From Flavobacterium sp. TAB 87 (GTDB lineage Bacteria > Bacteroidota > Bacteroidia > Flavobacteriales > Flavobacteriaceae): a stretch of DNA of 64,000 nt. Within the stretch, counting starts at the first letter, position 1. Every line of letters begins with the position of its first letter. The notes under the pieces are model-generated. The model was not told the DNA's origin, made no database searches, and saw only the letters and a program-made list of their open reading frames with translations. The DNA lies in assembly GCF_001529295.1 (NCBI RefSeq), contig NZ_LLWK01000037.1:372001-436000 (forward strand). Reading direction: 5' to 3'. Positions 20,421 to 29,237 of the stretch are shown here, one piece after another. The position numbers were made by a program, and so were the translations under genes.

Positions 20421-21284
20421 ATGAGACAACTTAAAATCACCAAGCAGGTAACTAATCGTGAAACTGCTTCATTAGACAAATATTTACAAGAAATCGGAAA
20501 AGTAGACTTAATTACTGCCGACGAAGAAGTAGAATTGGCGCAAAAGATTAAAGCTGGTGATCAAAAAGCTTTAGAGAAATTAACAAAGGCCAATTTGCGT
20601 TTTGTTGTTTCTGTAGCAAAACAATATCAAAATCAAGGATTAACACTACCCGATTTAATTAACGAAGGAAATTTAGGTTTGATTAAAGCGGCACAACGTT
20701 TTGATGAAACTCGTGGATTTAAATTTATTTCGTACGCAGTTTGGTGGATTCGTCAGTCGATTTTGCAAGCTCTGGCGGAACAATCTCGTATTGTTCGTTT
20801 GCCTCTGAACAAAATTGGTTCTATCAATAAAATTAACAAGATGTACGCTCTATTAGAGCAATCTAATGAACGTCCGCCTTCTGCTGAAGAAATTGCAAAA
20901 GAATTGGACATGACCGTAAATGATGTAAAAGAGTCAATGAAAAACTCTGGTCGTCACTTATCAATGGATGCACCTTTAGTTGAAGGAGAAGATTCAAACC
21001 TTTACGATGTATTGCGTTCTGGTGAGTCTCCAAACCCTGATAGAGAATTAATTCAAGAATCTTTACGCACAGAAATAGAGCGTTCTTTAGAAACACTAAC
21101 ACCAAGAGAAGCTGATGTAGTTCGTTTGTATTTTGGTTTAGGTGACCAACATCCAATGACATTGGAAGAAATTGGAGAAACTTTCGACTTAACTCGTGAG
21201 CGTGTTCGTCAAATTAAGGAAAAAGCAATTCGTAGATTGAAACATACTTCAAGAAGTAAAATTCTAAAAACATATTTAGGCTAA
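20421..21284 (+). CDS. rpoD: RNA polymerase primary sigma factor RpoD/SigA
   Basis: A 287-aa group 1 sigma factor of the short Bacteroidota type, with no long acidic region 1.1. Region 2 has [19 protein letters not shown] and [15 protein letters not shown]. Region 3 follows ([14 protein letters not shown]), and region 4.2 ends with [19 protein letters not shown]. It directs transcription from the TAnnTTTG promoters seen here. ATG at 20421 gives the conserved [14 protein letters not shown] start. Confidence 0.97.
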   Translation: MRQLKITKQVTNRETASLDKYLQEIGKVDLITADEEVELAQKIKAGDQKALEKLTKANLRFVVSVAKQYQNQGLTLPDLINEGNLGLIKAAQRFDETRGFKFISYAVWWIRQSILQALAEQSRIVRLPLNKIGSINKINKMYALLEQSNERPPSAEEIAKELDMTVNDVKESMKNSGRHLSMDAPLVEGEDSNLYDVLRSGESPNPDRELIQESLRTEIERSLETLTPREADVVRLYFGLGDQHPMTLEEIGETFDLTRERVRQIKEKAIRRLKHTSRSKILKTYLG

Positions 21285-21396
21285 AAAGCTTAAAATTTGA
21301 AAGTTGAGTCTAAAGTTTTTTACTTGATGACAATTGACTTTTAACTATACAATAAACAACAGTTTGATTGACTGTTCGTTTTTTGATTGATGATTG

Positions 21397-21542
21397 AAAC
21401 CTCGGCTGATTACCGAGGTTTTATTTTTTATAATAAAACCTCGGTCAGTTCGTGGCAAGCACTCGGGTTTCCGAGGTTTTGTTTTTTATAATAAAATCTC
21501 GGTCAGTTCGTGGCAAGCACTCGGGTTTCCGAGGTTTTATTT
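21397..21542 (+). terminator. Three stacked terminator hairpins, two of them a 58-bp tandem duplication
   Basis: Hairpin 1 pairs AAACCTCGG (21397-21405) with CCGAGGTTT (21413-21421). Hairpins 2 (21435-21480) and 3 (21493-21538) use the same arms around a longer loop and are near-identical copies 58 bp apart, hairpin 3 having a C-to-T change that leaves a G-U pair. Each is followed by T-rich sequence. They lie after rpoD and before rpe. The 21285-21396 stretch before them shows nothing else. Confidence 0.8.
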
Positions 21543-21549
21543 TTTATAG

Positions 21550-21557
21550 TATATTTG
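21550..21557 (+). promoter_or_regulatory. -7 promoter box of rpe
   Basis: TATATTTG matches TAnnTTTG and lies 22 nt before the rpe start codon. Confidence 0.6.
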
Positions 21558-21579
21558 CAAAAATAACATAACTACACAA

Positions 21580-22242
21580 ATGAAAAACACACTTATTGCA
21601 CCTTCAGTTTTAGCTGCAGACTTTGCCAATTTACAACGTGATATCGAAATGATCAACAATAGTGAAGCTGATTGGTTTCACATTGACATTATGGATGGCG
21701 TTTTTGTTCCTAATATTTCATTTGGAATGCCTGTTTTACAAGCTATTGCTAAGCATGCAAAAAAGACAATTGATGTACATTTAATGATTATTGATCCAGA
21801 TCGTTATATTAAAACGTTTGCAGATTTAGGAGCGAATATTTTAACGGTGCACATCGAAGCTTGTACACATTTGCACAGAACTTTACAAGCCATTAAAGCA
21901 GAAGGTGTGAAGGCTGGTGTTGCTTTAAATCCGCATACCAGTATTGATTTACTAGAAGATGTAATAAATGACATCGATATGGTTTGCATTATGAGCGTGA
22001 ATCCTGGTTTTGGTGGACAATCGTTTATTGAAAACACGTATGCCAAAGTTGAAAAATTAAAAGCCTTAATAGTTAAAAAAGGAGCTTCTACATTAATTGA
22101 AATTGATGGTGGTGTTACCAATAAAAATGCCAAGCAATTAGTTGAAGCTGGAGCTGATGTTTTAGTAGCTGGAAGCTATGTTTTTGGAGCCGCAGATCCC
22201 GTAACGACTGTTGCAGACCTAAAAAAACTAACTTCATTTTAA
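21580..22242 (+). CDS. rpe: Ribulose-phosphate 3-epimerase
   Basis: A 220-aa TIM-barrel enzyme that interconverts ribulose-5-phosphate and xylulose-5-phosphate in the pentose phosphate pathway. Signatures: IAPSVLAADFANLQ at the start, DWFHIDIMDGVFVPNISFG (metal-binding His and Asp), VDVHLM-like IDVHLMI, MSVNPGFGGQSF and EIDGGVTNKNAK. Normal length, monocistronic, with its own promoter and a downstream bidirectional terminator. Confidence 0.97.
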   Translation: MKNTLIAPSVLAADFANLQRDIEMINNSEADWFHIDIMDGVFVPNISFGMPVLQAIAKHAKKTIDVHLMIIDPDRYIKTFADLGANILTVHIEACTHLHRTLQAIKAEGVKAGVALNPHTSIDLLEDVINDIDMVCIMSVNPGFGGQSFIENTYAKVEKLKALIVKKGASTLIEIDGGVTNKNAKQLVEAGADVLVAGSYVFGAADPVTTVADLKKLTSF

Positions 22243-22259
22243 TAATCTCCAACATAAAT

Positions 22260-22293
22260 AAAAAGCCCGAAGAGACAAATCTTCAGGCTTTTT
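22260..22293. terminator. Bidirectional terminator between rpe and the metallopeptidase gene
   Basis: AAAAAGCC-C-GAAGA pairs with TCTTC-A-GGCTTTTT, with one mismatch and loop GACAAA. A/T runs on both sides let it serve both convergent genes. Confidence 0.8.
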
Positions 22294-22295
22294 AT

Positions 22296-23111
22296 TTATT
22301 GTATTTCCTTATAGTTTAGCATTCTTTTTAGACGCTCAAATAATTCTGGGAACTCGGATTTAAAAACGTTCGGAGTTTCAAAAAAATGCTCCAACAGAAC
22401 TGCTAAAAACTCAAACTTATTAGTATAAGCATATGCCCGGAAATAATTTTTTACGCGAAGCGCATTTAAAAAATCTTCATTATCAAAATACTTCACGACA
22501 AAATTAAATTCTTCATGAAAAATCATTGCACTCGCGTCTTTACTTTTAAGCGCATGAAACAGTAATGCATGAGTAAACTCATGTAATCCTAAGTTAATAT
22601 TATCCTTCACTTTGTGACCACTTAAAAAATCCTCCCAAGAAAAAACAATTAGTTTCATTCTCGGATTAAATTCTCCTTTATGATACGTGTCATTTATGGT
22701 GGAATAATAAGTAGACGGATAAATAATGATCGTGTTAAACATGGTAGTACGGTAATTTCGCATTCCAAACGTCAATACCACGTACGTTGCAGCAATAAGT
22801 GCTTTCATTTCGTAATTCACCAAAATTTCTTTACCTACAAAGGAATAATTCTGAATAAATTTATCTACTCTTTTTTCGAAATAAATTTTTTGTCTACTTT
22901 CAAGATTTCGATAAAAAATAAATTCTTTTTCTAAGATACTTACTAATTTTAAATTAGAGTCGAATCCAAATAAAAAAGGATTCCAATGCAAAAACAATGG
23001 TCGTTTATGTAACCGTATATAAATGGGTTCGACGATTTTTAGAATCACAAAGAATCCAAAATAAATTCCGAATAAAATATAAACAAAAGTCATTACCATA
23101 GTACTGACCAA
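22296..23111 (-). CDS. Zinc-dependent peptidase of the MtfA/M90 family, membrane anchored
   Basis: A 271-aa protein with one N-terminal membrane segment (VYILFGIYFGFFVILKIV) and the metallopeptidase motif HEFTH (in NLGLHEFTHALLFHA) near residue 180. The layout resembles the M90 (MtfA-like, 'glucose-regulated metallopeptidase') family, in which the downstream Glu of EEFN-type helices is the third ligand. Substrate unknown. It ends at the shared terminator with rpe and lies 19 nt downstream of the topoisomerase gene stop, so it may be co-transcribed with it. Confidence 0.75.
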   Translation of the reverse strand: MVSTMVMTFVYILFGIYFGFFVILKIVEPIYIRLHKRPLFLHWNPFLFGFDSNLKLVSILEKEFIFYRNLESRQKIYFEKRVDKFIQNYSFVGKEILVNYEMKALIAATYVVLTFGMRNYRTTMFNTIIIYPSTYYSTINDTYHKGEFNPRMKLIVFSWEDFLSGHKVKDNINLGLHEFTHALLFHALKSKDASAMIFHEEFNFVVKYFDNEDFLNALRVKNYFRAYAYTNKFEFLAVLLEHFFETPNVFKSEFPELFERLKRMLNYKEIQ

Positions 23112-23130
23112 AGTAGTTAAAAACTTATTT

Positions 23131-24207
23131 CTAACCTAAAACAGCTGCTATTTTTTCCGTGTTGAGTAATTTTATTAATGCTTTCTCTTCTGGGTTAAGT
23201 TTTGAATTTGCCGTTGATCTTTTGGGCTTATAGTTCCAAATTGTACCATTCTCAAAAGACGCAATAACCGTTGGATGCACGTAATACTTTTTACAAACTG
23301 CACGCGTGTTCCCTAATTGATGAGAAACCGTATCCAATACAGCCACTATTTTCTTATTACAATCACTCGCTGTCGCTGGTTTTTCTTCATTCAAAAAACT
23401 ACACAAAGCATTCAAACTTCCAGCCCATGCTCTAAAGTCTTTAGCTGTAAAATCTAATTGAGTAATTTCTTTGATGTAGTTATTTACATCTGCCGAACCA
23501 ATGCTGCAATGATTCCCGTTATCATCATAATACTGAAAAAGTTCTTGTCCTGGAATATCACGACAACGTTTCACTAATCGTATCAGCCTTTTATTCTTTA
23601 AACTAATTTTATGTTTCACCCCTTTCTTACCAGTAAATTCAAAGAACAATTGTCCTTTATTAAACTTGGCATGTCGGTCTCTCAAAGTTGTCAAACCAAA
23701 AGATCCGTATAACTTTTTATAGGCTTCATTTCCTATTCTAATGTTAGTTACCTCGATCAATTTAATTACCAAAGCCACCACCTTTTCATAAGGCATACCT
23801 CTTCTGTTTAAATCCTTATCGAGTTGAGCTCTAATGTTCGGTAATACTTTGGCAAACTGTCGAAGTCTATAAAACTTTGATTGATTTCGAATTTTATTCC
23901 AGTTCGTATGGTATTTATACTGTTTTCTGCCTTTAGAATCTAAGCCCGTTGCTTGTAAGTGTCCATTTGGATAGGGCGAAATCCAGACATTTTCCCAAGC
24001 TGGTGGAATAATTAATTTTTGAAATCGAGTCAATAAATCGGCATCTTCAATAATTATTTCTTCGGCATCTTTATAGATAAAAGTTTTTCCTTTTCTAAGT
24101 CGAAAAAAGCCACGACTAACATCTGAAAAATAACGCAGTCCTACTACCTTGGCCGACTGTTTTGGATCATCCACAATTTTTTGTAATTTTTTCTCTAACC
24201 GACACAT
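23131..24207 (-). CDS. DNA topoisomerase IB
   Basis: A 358-aa poxvirus-type topoisomerase IB that relaxes supercoils through a 3'-phosphotyrosine intermediate. The N-terminal domain has GLRYFSDVSRGFFRLRKGK. Catalytic-domain signatures are VTNIRIGNEAYKK, DFRAWAGSLNAL, VSHQLGNTRAVCKKYYVHP; the second tyrosine of KKYYVHP (residue 309) aligns with the nucleophile. Length is typical for the bacterial enzymes. About 220 nt without an evident gene separate it from the upstream nuclease gene. Confidence 0.93.
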   Translation of the reverse strand: MCRLEKKLQKIVDDPKQSAKVVGLRYFSDVSRGFFRLRKGKTFIYKDAEEIIIEDADLLTRFQKLIIPPAWENVWISPYPNGHLQATGLDSKGRKQYKYHTNWNKIRNQSKFYRLRQFAKVLPNIRAQLDKDLNRRGMPYEKVVALVIKLIEVTNIRIGNEAYKKLYGSFGLTTLRDRHAKFNKGQLFFEFTGKKGVKHKISLKNKRLIRLVKRCRDIPGQELFQYYDDNGNHCSIGSADVNNYIKEITQLDFTAKDFRAWAGSLNALCSFLNEEKPATASDCNKKIVAVLDTVSHQLGNTRAVCKKYYVHPTVIASFENGTIWNYKPKRSTANSKLNPEEKALIKLLNTEKIAAVLG

Positions 24208-24428
24208 AATCCTATACTTTAAAAATAAACTTAAATGTAAGTTGATTCTAACTTTAAAGTTTTACATAATTTAGGATGGGAATTCTAAAATTGCTTCTGT
24301 TAAAAAAAAAGATAGTAGAACGAAAAATTATATATCATTGAAAATATTCACATAGAAATTTGATTACTCCCAATTTAGAATAAGCTTCTTTTCATTGTCA
24401 TAGTCATTCTACATATTCTATCTTCCAA

Positions 24429-25232
24429 CTACTTTAAAATAATTTCCGCCCATATTGGAATATGATCTGAAATTTTTCTTGCTTCTTGCAAAGTACCGAA
24501 AATTTTGAAAAATGGAATTATTCCCGCGCTTTTAATGGTAATTTTTAAGTCGTTGTAGAATATATTATCAAACTCTGAAGCCAAACATTGACTATCAATA
24601 CAGCTTTTCTTTAAAGAAGTCTTTTGCCCTACTAATACTGGCTTGTATCCCATTTTATTTAAAGGATTGAAAACAGTATGCGATTGTGGACAATTGAAGT
24701 CACCCACAAAAATTAAATTTAAAGTTGGATATTGAAAAGGTAAAAATTTAAAAAACTTGATTTCTCTTTCAGGTTGCTTATTCTTGGTTATCGCGTGAAA
24801 GTTAACGACTGTAAACTGTTTCTTCTTATATTGAAAAGTTGCATAAAATGGTTCTCTGTCAATTTCTAAATTATATTTTTCTTCCAACCAAGGCTTTCCA
24901 ACTAGCTTAATTGTAGTATTCTTCCATAGAAACGCGTAGCGTTCCGTTTTGTAAGCGCTACTACTTGTGGGATCACTCACTATGTAATTCCACTTAGTTC
25001 CTCCTCTATTCAACTCGTCAGCAAGTCTTGCTATTGCTTGAGTACCACCAAAACCAGCAACCACTTCCTGAATGGCTACGAGATCAAAATCACTAATTGT
25101 ATTTGCAATGAAACTTATTTCTTGATCGGACTTCGACTTGCCAATATTCTCAATATTCCACGACACCAGTTTAACTTGGGCATTAATACAAAATACTACA
25201 AGCAGACAAAATAAATTAAAAAGGATTTTCAT
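24429..25232 (-). CDS. Secreted endonuclease/exonuclease/phosphatase family protein (EEP1)
   Basis: A 267-aa exported protein (signal ILFNLFCLLVVFCINAQ) of the EEP fold. Catalytic-type motifs are in order: VSWNIENIG, VAIQEVVAG, NFHAITK, FVGDFNCP (Asp and Asn) and ISDHIPIWAEI (the Asp-His pair). This is the DNase I-like metal-dependent nuclease or phosphatase pattern; an extracellular or periplasmic nuclease is most likely. It is a close paralogue of 31193-31996, and the two genes flank the methionine synthase cluster. Confidence 0.85.
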   Translation of the reverse strand: MKILFNLFCLLVVFCINAQVKLVSWNIENIGKSKSDQEISFIANTISDFDLVAIQEVVAGFGGTQAIARLADELNRGGTKWNYIVSDPTSSSAYKTERYAFLWKNTTIKLVGKPWLEEKYNLEIDREPFYATFQYKKKQFTVVNFHAITKNKQPEREIKFFKFLPFQYPTLNLIFVGDFNCPQSHTVFNPLNKMGYKPVLVGQKTSLKKSCIDSQCLASEFDNIFYNDLKITIKSAGIIPFFKIFGTLQEARKISDHIPIWAEIILK

Positions 25233-25333
25233 AGGAGATTATTCGAACAAGTGTTTTGTTAGACAACTAGCAAAAATAGACAAAATCAGCTTAAGTCTTT
25301 GTTTGAGAATTAGTGTGCTAAAACTGGCAAAAT

Positions 25334-25404
25334 AAAAAGCCTTTAACTACAAATATACATAAATGCTTTTTGTGACCCTGAAGATCCAAAATTCGAACCT
25401 TTTT
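25334..25404 (-). repeat. tRNA-3'-end-like remnant, copy 1, with hairpin
   Basis: A weak hairpin (AAAAAGC at 25334-25340, GCTTTTT at 25365-25371) is followed by GTGACCCTGAAGATCCAAAA, then TTCGAAC. Read on the minus strand this looks like the T-loop and acceptor end of a tRNA followed by its terminator, but no whole tRNA can be folded. A close copy lies at 31121-31152. Confidence 0.4.
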
Positions 25405-25625
25405 ATGCAAGATTTGCAAATTATAAATGACATTTAATCTTCGAATTAAATGTCAATATAAATATGGGATGTCCTGTTGGGGTTGATAAAAAAATCTATC
25501 TTAATTTTTAATCTATCTTAAAGAGAATTCGCCTTCGCTTTCTGTGGCACTTTTGGAGGCAAATCTAGAATGATATCTAAGTTCTTTAAAGAGAAATCAT
25601 CTGTTTTCTTTATTGTTCTATTTGT

Positions 25626-25673
25626 AAAAAGATTAATTATCTTAAAAATAATCTTAAAAAAGATTAATTATCT
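25626..25673 (+). promoter_or_regulatory. Two operator-like palindromes upstream of mesX
   Basis: AAAAAGATTAATTATCT occurs at 25626-25642 and 25657-25673, exactly 31 bp (three helical turns) apart. Each contains AGAT/ATCT inverted arms. They lie about 80-125 bp before mesX and suggest binding of a dimeric regulator on one face of the helix. Confidence 0.4.
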
Positions 25674-25750
25674 GAATTTCAATATAAATATAAATAATTC
25701 ATCTTTTATTTTCAATTTTGTAAGGTAAAAAAACTAAAAAGTGTTATCAG

Positions 25751-26803
25751 ATGAAAGCGAACATACAAGAAGATTCAAGAATAAATGAAAAGAAAGACAT
25801 TGCAAACGTCCAGAATACTATCAAGAATGAATTTGTGTTCGCTCTAAAGAGCACTTGTTTAGATGAAAACTATCACCCCTCAAGTAAAACACGTCTGACT
25901 ACCAATTTTGCAAATTTGGCTAGAGGAGAAAATCGCCAGCAAAACTTGCGTAATGCCTTAAATATGATTAACAATCGATTCAATGCATTGGCTCATTTGG
26001 ATAATCCAAAAGGAGATCGTTATCTCTTAGAACTTGAAATCATGACGGTAACGATGAATATTGATAATAAAAATGATGTTGACAATCTGCCGATGATTGA
26101 AGTTTTAAAAACGAATATTTTTGACCGTAAGACTAACCGGTATATAGATGGTGTTGCCGGAAATAATTATTCTTCTTACGTACGAGATTATGATTTCAGT
26201 TTTTTATTGATCGAGCACAATAAAAACAAATCTAGTTTTTGTGTTCCTGAAAATTTTGGTGATTTACACGGTAAACTTTATAAGTGCTTTGTGAGTTCAG
26301 ACACTTACAAAGAGCATTTTAAAATGTCACCAATCATTTGCCTAAGTGTATCGAGCAACAAAACGTATACTCGCACTGAGTATCAGCATCCAGTTCTGGG
26401 TTTTGAATATCAACAGGATCAGTATTCTCTTACTGATGAATATTTCTCTAAAATGGGCTTAAAAGTTCGTTTTTTTATGCCTCCGAACAGTGTGGCGCCG
26501 ATGGCTTTTTATCATTCAGGAGATTTACTTACTGATTATACTGATCTTGGACTGATCAGCTCAATCAGCACGATGGAGACTTTTCAGAAGATTTATCGCC
26601 CTGAAATTTACAATGCAAATTCAATAGCTGGTAAAATCTATCAACCTAATCTTAAACACGAAGATTATTCACTGACTCGCGTAGATTATGATCGCGAAGA
26701 GCGCAGCCGACTGGCTACTGAACAGGGTAAATATGCTAAAGATCATTTCATCAAGCCTTACAAGCATATTCTTGAACAGTGGTCAGCTAATTTCACTCTT
26801 TAA
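25751..26803 (+). CDS. mesX: MesX-like protein (DUF1852)
   Basis: A 350-aa protein resembling the DUF1852 family. In characterised bacteria MesX is needed by the folate-independent methionine synthase MesD, apparently in an oxygen-dependent reaction. Segments such as FALKSTCLDENYHPSSKTR, TTNFANLARGENRQQNL and YRPEIYNANSIAGKIYQP are typical as I remember the family. It is the first gene of an operon and lies 30 nt before mesD, the expected partner. No signal peptide; cytoplasmic. Exact biochemical role is not known. Confidence 0.8.
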   Translation: MKANIQEDSRINEKKDIANVQNTIKNEFVFALKSTCLDENYHPSSKTRLTTNFANLARGENRQQNLRNALNMINNRFNALAHLDNPKGDRYLLELEIMTVTMNIDNKNDVDNLPMIEVLKTNIFDRKTNRYIDGVAGNNYSSYVRDYDFSFLLIEHNKNKSSFCVPENFGDLHGKLYKCFVSSDTYKEHFKMSPIICLSVSSNKTYTRTEYQHPVLGFEYQQDQYSLTDEYFSKMGLKVRFFMPPNSVAPMAFYHSGDLLTDYTDLGLISSISTMETFQKIYRPEIYNANSIAGKIYQPNLKHEDYSLTRVDYDREERSRLATEQGKYAKDHFIKPYKHILEQWSANFTL

Positions 26804-26833
26804 TTAAATCCTACACTTTAAAATTATTTTATC

Positions 26834-27865
26834 ATGAAGAAAATATTGTTACCAACCTCTATTGTTGGAAGTTTACCTAAACCTGCATGGCTTGCACCAC
26901 CCGAAAAACTTTGGTCTCCTTGGAAATTAGAAGGCGATCAGTTATTAGAAGGAAAACAAGATGCTTTGCGCATTGCGTTGCACGAACAAGAATTAGCAGG
27001 TTTGGACATCATTTGCGATGGTGAACAAACACGTCAGCATTTTGTAACGACTTTCATCGAGCATTTAAGTGGTGTAGATTTTGAAAATCGTAAAACTGTG
27101 AGAATTCGTGACCGTTATGACGCGAGTGTTCCTATGGTTGTAGGTGATGTTGCACGTCAAAAATCTGTTTTTGTGGAAGATGCTAAATTTTTACGCAAAC
27201 AGACCAATAGGCTTATAAAATGGGCATTACCTGGTCCCTTGACTATGGTAGATACATTATACGATGGCCATTACAAAAGCAGAGAAAAATTGGCTTGGGA
27301 ATTTGCGAAAGCACTAAATGAAGAAGCCAGAGAACTGCAAGATGCAGGGGTAGATATTATTCAATTTGATGAACCTGCATTTAATGTATTCTTTGATGAG
27401 GTAAATGATTGGGGAATGGCAACATTAGAAAAAGCCATTGAAGGTTTAAAATGCCAAACGGCAGTACATATTTGCTATGGTTATGGAATACAAGCTAATA
27501 ATGACTGGAAAAAAACATTGGGTTCAGAGTGGCGCCAATACGAAGAAATTTTCCCTAAAATTCAAAAATCTAAAATTGATATTGTGTCATTAGAATGTCA
27601 GAACTCAAATGTGCCTCTAAATTTAATGGAACTTATTCGTGGTAAAAAAATAATGGTCGGTGCAATTGACGTGTCAAAGAATACTATCGAAACACCTGAA
27701 GAAGTAGCTAATACGTTACGTAAAGCGCTAGAGTTTGTGGACATTGAAAATCTTTTACCTAGTACAAACTGTGGTATGGCTCCCTTATCCCGCAGTGTAG
27801 CAAGAGGTAAGTTAACTGCTTTAAGCGCAGGAGCGGAAATTATCCGTAAAGAACTTGGTATTTAA
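26834..27865 (+). CDS. mesD: Core methionine synthase MesD (MetE C-terminal-domain family)
   Basis: A 343-aa protein corresponding only to the zinc-binding catalytic domain of cobalamin-independent methionine synthase, without the folate-binding N-terminal domain of MetE. It begins LPTSIVGSLPKPAWLAPPEK. Zinc ligands are visible: H212 and C214 (AVHICYGYG), E254 (SLECQNS) and C313 (STNCGMAPLS). MesD proteins methylate homocysteine with an unidentified or non-polyglutamyl-folate methyl donor and depend on MesX. The adjacent DUF1852 gene supports the MesD assignment over MesA/B/C. Confidence 0.85.
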   Translation: MKKILLPTSIVGSLPKPAWLAPPEKLWSPWKLEGDQLLEGKQDALRIALHEQELAGLDIICDGEQTRQHFVTTFIEHLSGVDFENRKTVRIRDRYDASVPMVVGDVARQKSVFVEDAKFLRKQTNRLIKWALPGPLTMVDTLYDGHYKSREKLAWEFAKALNEEARELQDAGVDIIQFDEPAFNVFFDEVNDWGMATLEKAIEGLKCQTAVHICYGYGIQANNDWKKTLGSEWRQYEEIFPKIQKSKIDIVSLECQNSNVPLNLMELIRGKKIMVGAIDVSKNTIETPEEVANTLRKALEFVDIENLLPSTNCGMAPLSRSVARGKLTALSAGAEIIRKELGI

Positions 27866-27930
27866 AATCATAAATTGAGGTTTATTTACCAATCTTTTAA
27901 ACAACCTTACCAATTTTTAGTGATAGCAAT

Positions 27931-29013
27931 ATGAGACTTTTAGAAAAAACAGAATTAGGAGGTATCAGCCTAAAAAACAGAATGGTTATGGCAGCGATGA
28001 CAAGAGGCCGTACAGATACAAATGGCTTGGTTGGTGAGATGACAATAGAATACTACACCCAAAGATCAGGCGCAGGCTTGCTGTTTACCGAATCCATTAG
28101 GATCAGTGAAGAGGCTACTGGCAGTCCACTTACTCCTGGTATTTTTACGCAGCAACAAATAGAAGCCTGGAAGAAGGTTACAACGTCGGTACACGATAAT
28201 GGCGGTGTTATCATAGCGCAGCTTTGGCACACTGGTCGTGTAGGGCATTCTGTAGACAGGAACGGAAAGCTGCCTTTTGCGCCATCACCCTTGCCTATCA
28301 CAGGAATGCAGCATTTCACCTCTGATGGCATGAAGGATTATGAAATACCTCAGGAAATGACAATTCCGGAAATCAAACAGACCATTAAGGATTTTGGTCA
28401 AGCCGCAAAAAATGCCATAGCGGCAGGTTTTGATGGGGTTCAGCTCCACGCTGCCAACGGTTATCTTCCTAACCAGTTCTTAGCTGAAAGTGCCAATCAA
28501 AGGACGGATGATTACGGAGGTAGTATCCCAAACAATGCCCGATTCATACTGGAGGTGATGCAGGAATTAATCAGTGCTGTGGGTAGTGAAAAGGTAGGTA
28601 TTAAAATATCTCCTTTCAATCCCTATGCAGCTATAGTGCTGAATGACCCTGTCGCTACCTATAATTGTCTTATTGAAGAATTGAACAAGTTAGACTTTGC
28701 GTATGTAGAAATCATGCGTCGAAGTCCCTATTCTGCTTCGTCTGAAAATGATGGCACCCACAATGAGATGGAATTATTTGGTAGAAAGATTCGCCACATC
28801 GTGATTGCGAATGCAGGCTATGACAAAGTTTCCGCCGAAGCCGAACTTGAAAAAGGCATTGCAAAGCTGATTTCCTTTGGCAGATTATACATCGCAAACC
28901 CTGATCTAACTGAACGCTTTGAAAAAAATGCTTCACTTAGTGAGCCAGACAGGACAAGAATTTATGGTGGTGGCGAGCAAGGTTATACAGATTATCCGTT
29001 TTGTAACGAATAG
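27931..29013 (+). CDS. Old-yellow-enzyme family alkene reductase
   Basis: A 360-aa FMN-dependent NAD(P)H:flavin oxidoreductase. OYE signatures: LKNRMVMAAMTRGRTD at the start, AQLWHTGRVGH, and GVQLHAANGYLPNQFL with the substrate-binding H-x-x-N pair, plus the FMN phosphate region FGRLYIANPDL. It follows mesD by 65 nt on the same strand and ends at a terminator, so it may be the third gene of the operon. Base composition is slightly more GC-rich than mesX/mesD, which hints at separate origin. A redox role linked to the oxygen-dependent Mes reaction is possible but is inference. Confidence 0.88.
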   Translation: MRLLEKTELGGISLKNRMVMAAMTRGRTDTNGLVGEMTIEYYTQRSGAGLLFTESIRISEEATGSPLTPGIFTQQQIEAWKKVTTSVHDNGGVIIAQLWHTGRVGHSVDRNGKLPFAPSPLPITGMQHFTSDGMKDYEIPQEMTIPEIKQTIKDFGQAAKNAIAAGFDGVQLHAANGYLPNQFLAESANQRTDDYGGSIPNNARFILEVMQELISAVGSEKVGIKISPFNPYAAIVLNDPVATYNCLIEELNKLDFAYVEIMRRSPYSASSENDGTHNEMELFGRKIRHIVIANAGYDKVSAEAELEKGIAKLISFGRLYIANPDLTERFEKNASLSEPDRTRIYGGGEQGYTDYPFCNE

Positions 29014-29163
29014 AATTTCACACAAATAAAGGATAACTAAAACAATAGTAATATTGTGAAGTAAACCTTATCGAATAAATTTAAATTGAGCTATTAAGTA
29101 AAGCAGAATAGCTATTTTATACGCATTTTTTAAAAATTAGTGACTTCTTTTTCTGTTATAATT

Positions 29164-29203
29164 AAATCCCCAAAAGATCGAAAGCTCTTTATGGGGATTT
29201 TTT
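29164..29203 (+). terminator. Terminator after the ene-reductase gene
   Basis: AAATCCCC pairs with GGGGATTT; an inner AAAGA/TCTTT pairing extends the stem; a T-run follows. It closes the mesX-mesD-reductase unit. The 29014-29163 stretch shows no gene. Confidence 0.8.
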
Positions 29204-29237
29204 ACCTAAAATAAAGTTGGCAAAGACCATAACAAAA

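Larger units (their letters stand above)
25233..25750. other. 518-nt non-coding stretch upstream of mesX
   Basis: No credible gene. It holds a tRNA-3'-end-like remnant with a hairpin (25334-25404), a direct repeat of AATCTATCTTAA (25493-25504 and 25510-25521), and two copies of an AGATTAATTATCT palindrome near mesX. Confidence 0.6.

Noticed and set aside
25233..25750. SAM-type riboswitch before the methionine synthase operon
   Set aside because: No conserved core of a SAM, SAM-II or SAH riboswitch could be recognised; only AT-rich repeats are present.
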